Part shown: positions 4,871-5,165 of the stretch, in pieces
Layout: each line of letters opens with the position of its first letter
How positions within the stretch are numbered: position 1 is the first letter of the stretch
Assembly: GCA_027449585.1 (NCBI GenBank)
Contig: DAIDLJ010000008.1
Span: forward strand, 25,677-30,841
DNA length: 5,165 nt
Reading direction: 5' to 3'
From: Microcaldota archaeon
Lineage (GTDB): Archaea; Micrarchaeota; Micrarchaeia; Micrarchaeales; CABMGC01
The notes under the pieces: model-generated
Database searches by the model: none
Seen by the model: the letters and a program-made list of their open reading frames with translations, nothing else
Told to the model about the DNA's origin: nothing
Made by a program: the position numbers and the translations under genes

Positions 4871-5113
4871 ATGGCTGAAAGAGTAGGAAAGGAAAGAGTA
4901 CAAAGAGAAGACGGCTATCTTTACTTCCTTGGTAAGGATGGACATGTCTGGAAGACCCCTATGAAGAACAACCCAAGAGGCAGGAAGGCAAAGGTAACTG
5001 ACGAGACAGTAAAGAGGCAGGAAGGTTTCCTCTACTTCATAGACAAGTCAGGATATGTCGCAAGGACAAAGATGAATAGGAAGGGCAGAATGTCAAGAAG
5101 GGCAAGGAGGTAA
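4871..5113 (+). CDS. small basic protein with two copies of a 22-residue GYLYF-type motif
   Basis: The 80-residue protein has no function I can name. It contains an internal duplication: residues 10-31 and 47-68 share 11 of 22 identical positions, with the pattern V-x-R-x-x-G-[YF]-L-Y-F-x-x-K-x-G-x-V-x-[KR]-T-x-M. Each copy reads like two short beta strands joined by a K-x-G turn, a beta-hairpin rich in aromatic residues. The linker (KNNPRGRKAKV) and the tail after residue 68 (MNRKGRMSRRARR) are dense in Lys and Arg, so the protein is strongly basic and could bind RNA or DNA; that is inference. No cysteine, signal peptide or membrane segment is present. The gene has a good TATA box, an ATG start, a clean stop and a strong T-rich terminator, so it is a single-gene transcript and probably well expressed. 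Short proteins with one such motif occur, as I recall, in other archaea and some small-genome bacteria, but I cannot verify that here. Confidence 0.85.
   Translation: MAERVGKERVQREDGYLYFLGKDGHVWKTPMKNNPRGRKAKVTDETVKRQEGFLYFIDKSGYVARTKMNRKGRMSRRARR
4898..5074 (+). repeat. internal protein repeat, two units offset by 37 codons
   Basis: Unit one is encoded by 4898-4963 and unit two by 5009-5074. The protein units keep eleven identical residues and several conservative exchanges (Y/F, L/I, K/R, H/Y), while the DNA has diverged at many positions. This indicates an old duplication under protein-level selection rather than a recent tandem copy. Confidence 0.8.
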
Positions 5114-5120
5114 TCCTTGA

Positions 5121-5165
5121 CTTTTTTTCTTTTTCTTTTTTATTATTTATTTTTCTGTTTCTTTA
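5121..5165 (+). terminator. T-rich archaeal terminator
   Basis: Starting seven bases after the stop codon, the plus strand is almost all T, with runs of 7, 4, 5, 3 and 5 T broken by single C, A or G bases up to the window edge. Oligo-T tracts without a required hairpin are the main intrinsic termination signal of archaeal RNA polymerase. Confidence 0.75.

Noticed and set aside
4763..4945. 60-codon open frame on the minus strand
   Set aside because: It spans the divergent promoter region and the antisense of the small basic protein's start, and has low-complexity content.
5104..5116. Perfect-looking ribosome binding site AAGGAGGTAATCC overlapping the stop of the small basic protein
   Set aside because: It arises from two AGG arginine codons plus the stop. 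The only nearby start, TTG at 5117, leads into a poly-T tract that would encode mostly Phe and Leu.

Overview
This is a compact archaeal chromosome segment with moderate GC and almost no spacer DNA. The case for Archaea is: AT-rich TATA-like boxes about 20-30 bases before several starts with very short or no leaders; two tRNA genes without encoded CCA, one (Thr) with U at discriminator position 73; a PAC2-family proteasome-assembly chaperone; and an HMG-CoA synthase of the mevalonate pathway. Many small genes, a tRNA with an extra segment in its D arm and tail-to-tail packing would suit a small-genome DPANN/Micrarchaeota-like lineage, but that placement is inference and no marker gene here settles it.

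Layout, left to right: (1) positions 1-71 may hold the last codons of an unrecognised plus-strand gene. (2) A minus-strand gene (57-263) encodes a 68-residue two-helix membrane protein; its promoter region carries an imperfect palindrome and a spaced direct repeat. (3) A minus-strand HMG-CoA synthase (373-2265, 630 residues) has the full catalytic triad but a roughly 150-residue insertion before its C-terminal part. (4) Diverging from it, a glycerophosphodiester phosphodiesterase (plus, start best placed at 2393) runs to 3061 and shares its last base with the 3' end of tRNA-Thr(GGT) on the minus strand. (5) tRNA-Thr and a ThiE/TenI-family barrel protein (3185-3865, plus) diverge from what looks like one shared TATA element. 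(6) On the minus strand, a PAC2 protein ending in an HbYX-like tripeptide (4004-4738) is followed after only 4 bases by tRNA-Leu(TAA) (3894-3999), which carries about 20 extra bases in its D arm. (7) On the plus strand, an 80-residue, strongly basic protein made of two copies of a 22-residue motif (4871-5113) ends in a long T-rich terminator at the right edge.

The genes do not form one pathway. HMG-CoA synthase makes the isoprenoid precursor of archaeal lipids, and the divergent phosphodiesterase could recycle glycerol phosphate from lipid head groups, so a loose membrane-lipid theme is possible. The rest is housekeeping: thiamine-type chemistry, proteasome assembly and tRNAs. No mobile element, CRISPR array or defence system was seen. 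The points most worth a second look are the HMG-CoA synthase insertion, the enlarged tRNA-Leu D arm, the altered active site of the ThiE-like protein and the duplicated small basic protein.
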